A program made the translations under genes and the position numbers. Positions 44,816 through 53,533 of a DNA stretch of 64,000 nucleotides are shown piece after piece (position 1 is the stretch's first letter; the number at the start of each line of letters is the position of its first letter). The notes under the pieces were generated by a model. It was not told where the DNA came from and made no database searches. It saw only the letters and a list, made by a program, of their open reading frames with translations. The DNA is taken from positions 962,001 to 1,026,000 of the forward strand of contig NZ_ML133686.1 in NCBI RefSeq assembly GCF_003985155.1. Direction: 5' to 3'. The DNA comes from Rhizobium vallis (GTDB taxonomy: Bacteria > Pseudomonadota > Alphaproteobacteria > Rhizobiales > Rhizobiaceae).

Positions 44816-44960
44816 CCCTTTTCCAAGGCCGGCGCGATTTGTTTTTGTCCCCTTGCGTGTTTCCACGATGCTCCGGTGCTCTTTCACGGTTTCCCGCCGC
44901 CCGGATTTTTTATGACGGGAACGATAGCCCGCCTATTCCAAGGCAGGGATATCTTTTTTC

Positions 44961-46259
44961 ATGAACACATCATATCGTCCGGTTTTTCCAGCGCTTTCCG
45001 GAGGTAGCCGTTTGCATCTCGGTGCCCTGTTCATCGCAAGCCATGTCCTGACATCAGGTTCCGTCCGCGAGACTGCGCGGCGCTTCCAGCTGTCGCCCTC
45101 AACCGTGTCCACCGCAATTCATAATCTCGAGATCGAACTGGCGATCAAGCTGACGGAACGCACCTCCGGCGAGTTGGTGACTCTGCTCGCAAGCGACCGG
45201 GTACTGGAAGGCCTGGAGCCAATCACCGCCGCGATTGCTGAGTTCGGCCAATTGAGCGGCCAGGACAGCGTAGCGGCCGCTGATGTCTACGAGGCCTGGG
45301 CATCCCGCATTCCCGTCAAGATCGTCACGATGGAGCGCTTTCTCGAAGTCGCCGACCAGGGCAGCATCAACCGCGCCGCCCGCCGCCTTCGTCTCGGTCA
45401 GCCGCAGCTTTCGCTGCAGCTTGCCAATCTCGAGAAGTTTTCGGGCCATCGCCTCTTCGAGCGGCAGGCGCAGGGCTCGGTGCTGACGGAGGAGGGCAGG
45501 CGCGCCTACCAGATCTTCATGGCGATCAGCCAAGCGTGGAACGAGCTGAAATCCTCGGCCGACGAGCGCTATCAGCGCAATGCCCGGTCGCTGCGCATCG
45601 GCTCGATCATCCCGACCGGATCGGAAAGCTGGGTGGCGCGCTGCCTGGGTTCGCTGGTTTCCGAGTGGAATCTCCGCCGCAACAACAACGCGATCTCGCT
45701 GGTGTCGATGACCGCCGACGACCTGCGCGAGGCACTGAAGAGCGGCCGCATCGATGTCGCGATCCTGGATTCGGTCTTCGGCCTCGAAAGCTTCCGGCAT
45801 CGCGAACTGCTGCAGACCGAGATGGTGGTGATCGCCCCGCCTGACAGTACCGAGACCAGCGTCGCCGACCTCGTCGCCGGCCACGCGATCTGCATGCCGA
45901 GCCCACGCACCGGTCTCGGTCATGCGGCGATGGCCTTCAGTTATGGGCGCGCGCCCAACCGGCGCCTGCGCAATCAGGACATCACCGCGGCGGATTCACT
46001 GCCTGTCATCGTCGACCTTGTCGCCAATCACGGCTACGTCTCCTTCCTCGGCCGGGTCAGCGCCCTGCCGATCGCCGACAGGGTGCGCATCGTCGATCTC
46101 GACGTGCATCTGCCGATGTCCTATCACGTCGCCTTCAACCATCGCAAAGCCGCCGCGGATGCCTCTACTGTCATCATCGAGACGGCGGCGAGGATTACGT
46201 CGGAACCCGTCGCGCAAACCGCGAGGCAGGCGGCCGGAACCAGGGAGACTGCAGCGTGA
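44961..46259 (+). CDS. LysR-type regulator with two tandem helix-turn-helix domains
   Basis: 432 residues, about 130 more than a normal LysR protein. The first winged helix is at about 18-70 (LFIASHVLTSGSVRETARRF, then QLSPSTVSTAIHNLEIEL). The second and more typical one is at about 117-175 (MERFLEVADQGSINRAARRL, then RLGQPQLSLQLANLEKFSGH and LFERQAQGS). The LysR ligand domain follows from about 205. The stop overlaps the cutC start by 4 bases (GTGA), so the two are coupled. It may control cutC and the convergent sugar locus. Confidence 0.88.
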   Translation: MNTSYRPVFPALSGGSRLHLGALFIASHVLTSGSVRETARRFQLSPSTVSTAIHNLEIELAIKLTERTSGELVTLLASDRVLEGLEPITAAIAEFGQLSGQDSVAAADVYEAWASRIPVKIVTMERFLEVADQGSINRAARRLRLGQPQLSLQLANLEKFSGHRLFERQAQGSVLTEEGRRAYQIFMAISQAWNELKSSADERYQRNARSLRIGSIIPTGSESWVARCLGSLVSEWNLRRNNNAISLVSMTADDLREALKSGRIDVAILDSVFGLESFRHRELLQTEMVVIAPPDSTETSVADLVAGHAICMPSPRTGLGHAAMAFSYGRAPNRRLRNQDITAADSLPVIVDLVANHGYVSFLGRVSALPIADRVRIVDLDVHLPMSYHVAFNHRKAAADASTVIIETAARITSEPVAQTARQAAGTRETAA

Positions 46260-46981
46260 CGATCTTGCTGGAAGTGTGCGTGGACAGCGCCGACGGCCTT
46301 GCTGCCGCCATCGAAGGCGGTGCCGGCCGCATCGAGCTCTGTTCAGCGCTGGAGCTCGGCGGTCTGACGCCGCTGCCGAGCCTGATGAAGATCGCCGCCC
46401 GGGCGCCCATTCCGGTCTACGCGATGATCCGCCCGCACGCCGGCCCCTTCATCTTCGGCAGGACGGATGAGGAAGCGATGATGATTGATATCGACGCTGT
46501 GCGCGCCGCTGGCCTTGCCGGCGTCGTCATCGGCGCCAACCGGCCCGATGGCACGCTCGACATGCCGTTGATCCACCGTTTGAAGGAGCGCGCAGCGGGA
46601 CTCGGCTCGACACTGCATCGCGCTTTCGATCTGGTGCCGGATGCCGATCAGGCGCTGGAGCAGGCGGTCGAACTCGGCTGCGAACGCATCCTGACATCAG
46701 GCTGCGCGTTGAAGGCGGCAGACGGCATCGACACGCTGAAGCGCATTTCGGTTAAGGCGGCCAGCCGTATTTCGATCATGCCCGGCAGCGGCATCCGCCC
46801 GGCAAATGTTGGCCATATCCTGCGAGCGACCGGCGCCCGCGAGGTTCACGGGTCTTGCAGTTCGCCGGTCGAAAGTGCCGATCCACGCGCGGTCGCCTTT
46901 GGCTTCGAGGCGAAAAGCACGAACCGGACGGATGTCGCCGTGGTGAGCGAGATGCGCCGCGCGATCGCGGCGACCCTTTAA
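46256..46981 (+). CDS. cutC: CutC family protein
   Basis: 241 residues from a GTG overlapping the LysR stop. CutC TIM-barrel motifs: LLEVCVDSADGLAAAIEGGA, GRIELCSALELGGLTPLPSL and YAMIRPHAGPFIF, plus GSTLHRAFD. CutC was first linked to copper tolerance, but its enzymatic role is unsettled, and it is often encoded with sugar genes, as here. The last four bases overlap the convergent dehydrogenase gene. Confidence 0.92.
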   Translation: MTILLEVCVDSADGLAAAIEGGAGRIELCSALELGGLTPLPSLMKIAARAPIPVYAMIRPHAGPFIFGRTDEEAMMIDIDAVRAAGLAGVVIGANRPDGTLDMPLIHRLKERAAGLGSTLHRAFDLVPDADQALEQAVELGCERILTSGCALKAADGIDTLKRISVKAASRISIMPGSGIRPANVGHILRATGAREVHGSCSSPVESADPRAVAFGFEAKSTNRTDVAVVSEMRRAIAATL

Positions 46982-47994
46982 GCGATACTGATCACCGCCT
47001 TGATCAACCCGTTCTTCTCATGCGCCCAGCGGGCGAGATCACGCGGCGCGTCGGCAAGCGTCGTGCGGTGGGTGATGAGTTTTTCCACCGGTACCAGACC
47101 TTTGGCGATCGAATCCGCCACATGCTCGAAATCGACGCGGGTGGCGTTGCGGCTGCCGATCACCATCATCTCGCGCTTGTGGAATTCGGGATCGGAGAAG
47201 CGGATGTCGTCCTTGACGACGCTGACCAGCACCAGCGCGCCGCCATGGGCGACGAAGGAGAAGGCCTTCTCCATCGACGGCCCGTAACCGGTCGCGTCGA
47301 AAACCACGTCGAAACCGTCGCCATTGGTTTTTTCGCGCACGACATCCGCCGTCGTCTCATTCGCCACGATGCCTGACGTGAAACCGAAGCGCTCGGAGGC
47401 CATCTGCAGCCGCTCGGTGCTAGTGTCGAGCAGCGTTACATCATGGCCCGCGATGCGTGAGAAGATCGCCGTCCCGAGCCCGATCGGCCCGGCGCCGATG
47501 ACGAGCGCCCGCGCACCGGCGCCTGTTATCGAGCGGCGCACCGCGTGGGCGCCGATCGCCAGAAATTCCGTCGTTGCCGCCGCCTCGAGGCTCAGGCCTT
47601 TGGCGGGATAAAGATTGCCCGCCGGAACGGAGATCTCTTCGCAGAAGGCGCCGTCCGTATGAACGCCGAGCACCTTGATGTTGGTGCAGCAATTCGGCTT
47701 GCCCTGGCGGCAGGCCACGCATTGGCCGCAGGAGAGATAGGGATTGACGATGACGGGCGTGCCGACCGCTAGGCTCACGCCATCGCCGGCCTCCAGCACC
47801 GTCGCCGAAATCTCATGTCCCATCACCCGGGGATATTCGAGGAAAGGGTGCTTGCCCTCGAAGATATGATAATCCGTGCCGCAAATGCCGACATGGCTGA
47901 CGGCAAGGCGCACCCAACCCGCTGCGGGAGCCGCAGGCGAAGGACGCTCGACGATATCGAGCACGCCGGGCTCCCGGCAAAGAACTGCTTTCAT
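46978..47994 (-). CDS. Zinc-dependent alcohol dehydrogenase, LgoD/YjjN-like
   Basis: 338 residues from ATG 47994. Catalytic zinc ligands: Cys in VGICGTDYH and GHE in PRVMGHEISAT. The structural zinc cysteines are CGQCVACRQGKPNCC. The Rossmann motif is VIGAGPIGLG. The pattern SDPEFHKREMMVIGSRNAT is close to the E. coli L-galactonate dehydrogenase LgoD. In this locus it probably oxidises an aldonate or 2-keto-3-deoxy acid derived from the imported sugar. Confidence 0.85.
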   Translation of the reverse strand: MKAVLCREPGVLDIVERPSPAAPAAGWVRLAVSHVGICGTDYHIFEGKHPFLEYPRVMGHEISATVLEAGDGVSLAVGTPVIVNPYLSCGQCVACRQGKPNCCTNIKVLGVHTDGAFCEEISVPAGNLYPAKGLSLEAAATTEFLAIGAHAVRRSITGAGARALVIGAGPIGLGTAIFSRIAGHDVTLLDTSTERLQMASERFGFTSGIVANETTADVVREKTNGDGFDVVFDATGYGPSMEKAFSFVAHGGALVLVSVVKDDIRFSDPEFHKREMMVIGSRNATRVDFEHVADSIAKGLVPVEKLITHRTTLADAPRDLARWAHEKNGLIKAVISIA

Positions 47995-48010
47995 GACGGG
48001 TCTCGCATTC

Positions 48011-48116
48011 CTAAGGCGTGTCGCGCAAAAGTGTGAGCGGTTTTGCGATAACGACATGCGTAAAAACAAAGACCTAAAGCGCGGGGGCCAATCTGTAAGA
48101 TTGCGACGCGCTTTAG
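48011..48116. repeat. Rhizobial mosaic palindromic repeat
   Basis: AAAGTGTGAGCGGTTTTGCG, an ACGACATGCGTAAAAAC segment and paired TAAAGCGCG/CGCGCTTTA ends. It is the same family as 26191-26292 and 57526-57625. It separates the dehydrogenase from the transporter genes. Confidence 0.65.
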
Positions 48117-48160
48117 AATTGAGGAAGCCGGCCTGATAGGGCCGGCTGTCCTTTTGTCGC

Positions 48161-49135
48161 TCAATTGCTCTTGCGGCGGCGCAACTGATCGAAGAACACG
48201 ATCACGATGATCAGCAGACCGGTGATGATGCGCTGCCAGAAGGAGTTGACGTTCAGAAGGTTCGCGCCGTTGTTGATGGTGGCGAGAATGAAGGCGCCGA
48301 TCAGCGGGCCATGCACGGAACCGACCGCGCCGAACAGGCTGGTGCCGCCGATGACTGAGGAGGCGATCGCCTGCAGTTCCCAGCCGTCGGCCTGTGTCGC
48401 GTTGCCGATTGCAATACGCGAGGCGAGCAGGACGCCGACGAAGGCTGCAAAGCCGGCCGAAAGGATATAGGCAAGGTAGATCATCCCCTTGACGTTGACG
48501 CCGGAAAGGCGCGCCGCCTCGGCATTGGAGCCGACCGCGAAGAGATAGCGGCCCCAGCGGCTCAGATGCAGGAAGACGAAGGAGGGGACCGCCACCAGAA
48601 TGACCATCCAGAACAGGCTTGGAACGCCGAGGAAATCGGCGCGGGCGAAATTGCTGAAACTTTCGTCGGTGATGCTGATCGTCGAGCCGTTGGTGATCAG
48701 CAGGCCGATGCCGCGCAGCGATGTCAGCGTCGCCAGCGTGATGATGAAGGGCGGCAGGCCCATATGAACGATGCCGAAGCCATGGAAGGCGCCGATCGCC
48801 ACACCGATTGCCAACGTCAGCACGATCGCCGCCCAGAGCGGTATGCCCGCCTGCAGCAGCCACGCGATGACGACCGTGCAGAAGCCGACGATGGCGCCGA
48901 CCGAAAGGTCGATGCCGGCGGTGATGATGACGAAGGTCTGGCCAAGCGCCAGGATCGCCGTCATCGCCCCTTGGCGCAGCAGGTTGGAGATGTTGAGCGG
49001 CGTCCAGAAGCTCTCGGTGACGAAGCCGAGCACGACCCAGAGGAAGATCAGCAGCCCGATCAGCGTCAGGCCGAACAGGATGTTCATTTTCCGGCGCGGC
49101 GGCGGTGCGACGATTTCGGTGGGGGTGGCAGTCAT
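48161..49135 (-). CDS. Sugar ABC transporter permease, RbsC-like
   Basis: 324 residues with about ten membrane helices (first ILFGLTLIGLLIFLWVVLGF). LGQTFVIITAGIDLSVGAIV and VIGGTSLFGAVGSVHGPLIG are the family signatures. It forms the channel for the sugar bound by the protein at 50820. It ends the four-gene transporter and catabolic transcript or is followed by the dehydrogenase after the repeat. Confidence 0.92.
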   Translation of the reverse strand: MTATPTEIVAPPPRRKMNILFGLTLIGLLIFLWVVLGFVTESFWTPLNISNLLRQGAMTAILALGQTFVIITAGIDLSVGAIVGFCTVVIAWLLQAGIPLWAAIVLTLAIGVAIGAFHGFGIVHMGLPPFIITLATLTSLRGIGLLITNGSTISITDESFSNFARADFLGVPSLFWMVILVAVPSFVFLHLSRWGRYLFAVGSNAEAARLSGVNVKGMIYLAYILSAGFAAFVGVLLASRIAIGNATQADGWELQAIASSVIGGTSLFGAVGSVHGPLIGAFILATINNGANLLNVNSFWQRIITGLLIIVIVFFDQLRRRKSN

Positions 49136-49162
49136 GGATTTTCTCCCTCTTAGTCTTTTGGC

Positions 49163-50716
49163 TCAGACGCCGATGGCTTCGCTGAGCACTTCTTCATGCG
49201 TCGCCGCGTGGAAATCATGGCTCGCGACGAGCTTGCCGCCACGGAAGACGTGCAGCCGGTCGGCCAGTTCGTAGACCTCGGGCAGGTAGGAGGAGATCAG
49301 GATGATGCCCGCCCCTTCCTTCAGAAGCTTGGCGAAGAGCCGGTAGATTTCCGCCTTGGTGCCGACGTCGACACCGACGGTCGGCTCATCGAAAATGAAA
49401 AGCCGGGCGCCGTGGCTCAGCCACTTGCCGATGACGATCTTCTGCTGGTTGCCGCCCGACATGCTGGAGGCCGGAACGCGCCGGCTCGGCGTCTTGATGC
49501 TGAGATCGCGGATCTGCTTGTCGGCATTCGTCGATTCGCGCGCGTGGTTGATGACCGGGCCGTTGCTGAGACGTCCGAATACCGGCAGGTTGATGTTGAG
49601 GCCGATCGGCAGGTTGAGGCAGAGCCCCTGGTCGCGCCGGCTTTCGGGCGCGAGCGCAATGCCGAGCTCCATCGCGGTGCGTTCGTTCCTGATATCGACG
49701 CGCTTGCCCATCCAGTGGATCTCGCCGGCGCTTGTCGGCTGGCGCCCATAGAGCCCAAGCGCAAATTCGCTGCGCCCGGCACCGATCAGGCCATAGAGCC
49801 CGACGATCTGTCCTGCCTTGACGCTCAGCGACACGTCCTCGAAGCCCGGGCCGGTGAGGCCCCTGACGTCGACGATCGTCTGGCCAATCGGAATGTCTTC
49901 CTTGTGGTAGATCTGCTCGATCGAGCGATTGATCATCAGCGCGATCAGCTCGGTCTCGTTGGTCTCGCCGATCGGCCGGGTGCCGACATGCGTACCGTCG
50001 CGCAGTACCGAGACACGGTCGGCAAGTTCGAAGACTTCTTCCATGCGGTGGCTGATGTAGACGATGGTGACGCCTTCACCCTGCAGACGGCGGATCAGCT
50101 TGAAGAGCTGTGCGGATTCCTGGCGGGTGAGATAGGCTGTGGGCTCGTCGAAGATCAGGAATTGCGTGCCGCGCATGGCCGCGCGCGCGGTGGCGACGAG
50201 CTGCTGCTGACCGATCGTCAGCGAGCTCAGAAGCGCTCCGGCCGGCAGGCCGAAGCCCAGATCGTCGAGAACGGCCTGCGCCATTTTCTCCATCTGCTTC
50301 TTGCGCATCAGCCCGTAACGGTTGACCTCGTCGCCGAGGAAGAGATTGGCGGCAACAGTCAGGTGCCGGCAGAGCACGACTTCCTGGTGGACAGCGTTGA
50401 TGCCGCGGGCGATTGCCTCGTTCGGCGTCGACAAGCCTACCGGATGGCCACACCACAGTACCTCGCCGGCCGTGCGGGTGATGACGCCGGTAAGCAATTT
50501 GATGAGGGTAGATTTGCCGGCGCCGTTTTCGCCAACGATGGCGTGGATTTCACCGGCAAGGAAGGTCAGCGTCGCTGGTTTCAGCGCCTGCACGTGACCG
50601 TAGTTCTTCTGCAGGCCTTTCAGTTCGAGGATGGGCGATCCAGCGGGAATTCGATTGGCTTCTTTCAGCGTCGCGCTGTCATCGTGGCGATGACTGACCT
50701 CTTCCAGTCCGATCAT
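49163..50716 (-). CDS. Sugar ABC transporter ATPase with two nucleotide-binding domains
   Basis: 517 residues from ATG 50716. The first domain has Walker A VGENGAGKST and signature LTIGQQQLVATARAA, with Walker B FLIFDEPTAYL. In the second domain Walker A is degenerate (GLIGAGRSE), and GGNQQKIVIGKWL with LFIFDEPTVGVDVG follows. This doubled RbsA/MglA architecture is usual for such importers. It is preceded by a strong hairpin after the binding-protein gene. Confidence 0.94.
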   Translation of the reverse strand: MIGLEEVSHRHDDSATLKEANRIPAGSPILELKGLQKNYGHVQALKPATLTFLAGEIHAIVGENGAGKSTLIKLLTGVITRTAGEVLWCGHPVGLSTPNEAIARGINAVHQEVVLCRHLTVAANLFLGDEVNRYGLMRKKQMEKMAQAVLDDLGFGLPAGALLSSLTIGQQQLVATARAAMRGTQFLIFDEPTAYLTRQESAQLFKLIRRLQGEGVTIVYISHRMEEVFELADRVSVLRDGTHVGTRPIGETNETELIALMINRSIEQIYHKEDIPIGQTIVDVRGLTGPGFEDVSLSVKAGQIVGLYGLIGAGRSEFALGLYGRQPTSAGEIHWMGKRVDIRNERTAMELGIALAPESRRDQGLCLNLPIGLNINLPVFGRLSNGPVINHARESTNADKQIRDLSIKTPSRRVPASSMSGGNQQKIVIGKWLSHGARLFIFDEPTVGVDVGTKAEIYRLFAKLLKEGAGIILISSYLPEVYELADRLHVFRGGKLVASHDFHAATHEEVLSEAIGV

Positions 50717-50777
50717 GGACCTCTCCTCTCTTGTCACGTCTGCTCCATCCCTGGTGAATCATACCACGGATGAGAAA

Positions 50778-50808
50778 GGCCGCGCCGGCTTTTGAAGCCG
50801 GCGCGGCC
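50778..50808 (-). terminator. Perfect 14-base-pair intercistronic hairpin
   Basis: Arms 50778-50791 and 50795-50808 pair without mismatch around TTG. On the minus strand it lies between the binding-protein stop and the ATPase start and is followed by TTTCTC. It should terminate or protect most transcripts. Confidence 0.75.
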
Positions 50809-50819
50809 GTCTTGTCGTT

Positions 50820-51809
50820 TTACTTGATCTTCGGGTTCAGCAGTGCGTCGATCTTCGGATCGGCCATGTTCGCCTTGGTGACGAGGTTGGCGCCGGTGTC
50901 GACATTTGCCGGAACCTTCTCGCCCTTGGATACGGCAAGCGCGGTCTTGATGCCGTCATAACCCATGCGATAGGGGTCCTGGACGACGAGGCCGGCGATC
51001 GCACCGTCCTTGAGGAAGCCGACCGTCTTGTCGTCGCTGTCGAAGCCGATGACCTTGATCTTGTCGCCGAGCTTGTTTTCGGCGATTGCCTGGCCGACGC
51101 CCTGCGCCAAGATCAGGTTCGATGCGAAGACGCCAACGAGCTTCGGATTGGCCGTGATCAGGTCGGTCATCATGTTAAGACCGGTCGTCGCCTGGCCGTC
51201 ACCGTACTTGTCGGCGATGACCTTCAGACCCGGATACTTGGTCTTTACCTGATCCAGGAAGCCTTCGCGGCGCTGCTCCAGCGAGCCGACGCCAGGAAGA
51301 TTGGTGAGGATGACGATTTCGCCTTCTTCCTTGCCCGTCAGTTTCTTGATGGCAGCGGCAAGACCGTCGGCAGCGATGCGGCCGCCCTGGACGTTGTCGG
51401 TCGTCAGGAACGACTTGAATGCCTTGGAGTCGGCGCCGGAGTCGATGCCGATGATCGGAACCGACTTGGCGGCTTCGTCGATCGGCTTGCCGAGGGCCTT
51501 GAACTCGGTCGGCGAGATGACGACGGCGGCCGGCTTGCCGGCAACGGCGTTCTCAAGAATGCTGATCTGGCCGTTGATGTCGGATTCGGCCTGTGCGCCG
51601 AGCTCCGGCACCTTGACGCCGAGATCCTTGCCGGCCTTGCGAGCGCCAGCCAGAACGATCTGCCAGTAGAAGGACGTCGTGTCCTTGACGATGATCGGGA
51701 TCGTCACCTCGGCAGCAAAGGACGTTGCCGGCATTGCCGTGGCGATGAAAGCAACACCCGCAAGCGCTGCAAAGGCGCGGCGCGACAGAAGGGATTTTAC
51801 GATGGTCAT
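50820..51809 (-). CDS. Sugar ABC transporter periplasmic binding protein
   Basis: 329 residues with a signal peptide (cleaved near SFA-AE). The ribose-binding fold shows IIVKDTTSFYWQIVLAGARK, ISPTEFKALGKPIDEAAKSV and VIGFDSDDKTVGFLKDGAIA. Genes for an L-fucose mutarotase and dehydrogenase directly upstream suggest an L-fucose-like ligand. It has its own leader carrying the motif at 51875. Confidence 0.9.
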   Translation of the reverse strand: MTIVKSLLSRRAFAALAGVAFIATAMPATSFAAEVTIPIIVKDTTSFYWQIVLAGARKAGKDLGVKVPELGAQAESDINGQISILENAVAGKPAAVVISPTEFKALGKPIDEAAKSVPIIGIDSGADSKAFKSFLTTDNVQGGRIAADGLAAAIKKLTGKEEGEIVILTNLPGVGSLEQRREGFLDQVKTKYPGLKVIADKYGDGQATTGLNMMTDLITANPKLVGVFASNLILAQGVGQAIAENKLGDKIKVIGFDSDDKTVGFLKDGAIAGLVVQDPYRMGYDGIKTALAVSKGEKVPANVDTGANLVTKANMADPKIDALLNPKIK

Positions 51810-51874
51810 AAGGGTTCTCCTCTCAAGATGCGTTCTCCTCCAAATAAACCAGACCGCTGAACGCTAGCGGAGGG

Positions 51875-51896
51875 TTTTTATCGATAAAAAACATTT
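51875..51896. promoter_or_regulatory. Candidate operator of the sugar locus, site A
   Basis: TTTTTATC, 6 bases, AAACATTT, about 65 bases before the binding-protein start. The same two 8-mers with the same spacing occur at 55148-55169 in front of the dehydratase. The first 16 bases also form a perfect palindrome. It is likely bound by the GntR regulator at 55331. Confidence 0.6.
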
Positions 51897-52019
51897 GCCG
51901 GGAGAAGCTAGCCGAGGCGCATTCAAATTGCAAGTGCGCCGATCTCGCTTTTTTTCCTTGGAAAAATTCCCCCAAGCAACTGATTTTATTTCAATACCAC
52001 GATAGCCTAAAATAGGGTA

Positions 52020-52466
52020 TCAAGCCATGTCGACTTCGTGCGGATGCACCACACCCTTTTTCAGAATCAGGTTGCCGTACAAACGAAATTCCGTCGTCGC
52101 GACGATATAGGCAGCCTTGCGGGCCATCGCGTAGAAGGCGAAGCGCTCCACCGGCACGATGCGGAAATCGCCGCCGCGCCTGGCGACGATCTCCTGGAAC
52201 TCGGCGCAGACTTCCGGCACCGCGTGGGGGTCGCCAACCACCTCCATCCGCCATGCCGTTTCCGGCACGAAAGTGTCGAGCGGCATATGCGTGAGGATCG
52301 CCTCGGCCATCGCTGTGGCGCTGACGCCGTCGGCGCGAATGACCGGCGGGCCCATCGAGCCCGAGGGGAAATTGGCGTCTGATATGACGATGTCGTCGCC
52401 ATGTCCCATGGTCTTCAGAGCATGGAGCAGGTCAGGGCCGAGCAGTGGATGAATACCCCTAAGCAT
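52020..52466 (-). CDS. fucU: L-fucose mutarotase, RbsD/FucU family
   Basis: 148 residues. MGHGDDIVISDANFPSGSMG holds the catalytic His and Asp, and EFRLYGNLILKKGVVHPHE is the FucU-type C-terminus. It interconverts alpha and beta L-fucose so that the dehydrogenase can act. It lies 9 bases after the aldo/keto reductase gene, in the same operon. A second family member (20577) sits by frcR. Confidence 0.88.
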   Translation of the reverse strand: MLRGIHPLLGPDLLHALKTMGHGDDIVISDANFPSGSMGPPVIRADGVSATAMAEAILTHMPLDTFVPETAWRMEVVGDPHAVPEVCAEFQEIVARRGGDFRIVPVERFAFYAMARKAAYIVATTEFRLYGNLILKKGVVHPHEVDMA

Positions 52467-52475
52467 GTTTTCTCC

Positions 52476-53495
52476 TCAGACTCGGACAGCTTCGGCGCCG
52501 AGCGGCGGCGCAACCAGCGTGTAGGGTTCGAATTCGGCATAGATGCCGTCGTCAATCTGCGGCGCGACGATCTCCATGTTGCGCGTCAGGCTCGAAGGCT
52601 TGGCCGTGCCGATCAGCACCGATGCGACGATATCCTCTCGCAACGGAAACTTCATGGCGGGAGCCGCGAGCGGCACCCCGTGGCGCTTGGCGATCGCCTC
52701 CATCGCGCCGACCTTGGCGAGCACGTCGTCATCTGCCGGCAGATAGTCGAAATGCGAGCCCGGCACCGGGCCGGTAGCGAGGATGCCGGAGTTGAAGACA
52801 CCGCCGACGACCAGTGACGTGCCCTTCTGCCGGCAGAGCGGCAGGAGTTCGGCAACGGCCGAACGGTCGAGCAGCGTATAGCGGCCGGCGAGCAGGATGC
52901 AGTCGAGATCGGCATGGCGCATGACATCGAGGCAGACCGGCACTTCGTTGACGCCGAGACCGAAAGCGGAGATCGCACCCGAGGAGCGCAGTTCTTCCAA
53001 TGCCTTAACGCCGGAATCGAGGAACTGTTTCAGGTGGACCGCGTTTTTCGCCGCGCCATGCGTATAGCCGCCGATGTCGTGCACGTAGAGAATGTCGATG
53101 CGGTTGAGGCCGAGGCGGGCATAGCTGAACTCGACCGAGCGCATGATGCCGTCATAGGAATAGTCGTAATCGGCATCGAAGGAGAGCGGATTGACATAGC
53201 CGTAATTGGGCACGGTTCCGGTTGGCACCGGCCGCATAAGCCGACCGACCTTGGTGGAAAGCACGTAATCGCCTTCAGGCTTGTCGCGCAGGAAGTCGCC
53301 GACCCGCCGCTCGGCAAGGCCAAGCCCATACCAGGGTGCCACGTCGAAATAGCGGATACCGCTGTCCCAGGCCGCCTGCAGCGTGTCTATCGCCTGCTCG
53401 CGCGGGCATTCCCGGTAGAGGCCGCCGAGTGCCGCCGCGCCGAAACTGATTTCGGTCACATCAAGCTTGGTTTTGCCGATCCGTCTGGTCTTCAT
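52476..53495 (-). CDS. Aldo/keto reductase, D-threo-aldose 1-dehydrogenase (L-fucose dehydrogenase) type
   Basis: 339 residues from ATG 53495; the preceding ATG is an alternative. GAGGAGAG lies upstream. Active-site elements: YFDVAPWYGLGLAERRVGDF with Asp and Tyr, LSTKVGRLMRP with Lys and YVHDIGGYTHG with His. This type oxidises L-fucose and related sugars at C1 to lactones. With FucU next door the assignment is good. It lies 38 bases after the dehydratase gene. Confidence 0.85.
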   Translation of the reverse strand: MKTRRIGKTKLDVTEISFGAAALGGLYRECPREQAIDTLQAAWDSGIRYFDVAPWYGLGLAERRVGDFLRDKPEGDYVLSTKVGRLMRPVPTGTVPNYGYVNPLSFDADYDYSYDGIMRSVEFSYARLGLNRIDILYVHDIGGYTHGAAKNAVHLKQFLDSGVKALEELRSSGAISAFGLGVNEVPVCLDVMRHADLDCILLAGRYTLLDRSAVAELLPLCRQKGTSLVVGGVFNSGILATGPVPGSHFDYLPADDDVLAKVGAMEAIAKRHGVPLAAPAMKFPLREDIVASVLIGTAKPSSLTRNMEIVAPQIDDGIYAEFEPYTLVAPPLGAEAVRV

Positions 53496-53533
53496 CATCT
53501 CTCCTCGCCGGGACCTCAAACTCGATTCTTTAT

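Noticed and set aside
44470..44964. 164-codon frame upstream of the double-HTH LysR gene
   Set aside because: It runs through dispersed repeats and a palindrome and has no ribosome-binding site.
46256..46981. A specific copper-homeostasis role for cutC
   Set aside because: No copper-binding motif or copper gene is nearby. The family name is historical, and context points to sugar metabolism.
49196..50773. 525-codon open frame opposite the sugar ABC ATPase
   Set aside because: The ATPase has all its motifs on the minus strand, so this is a shadow.
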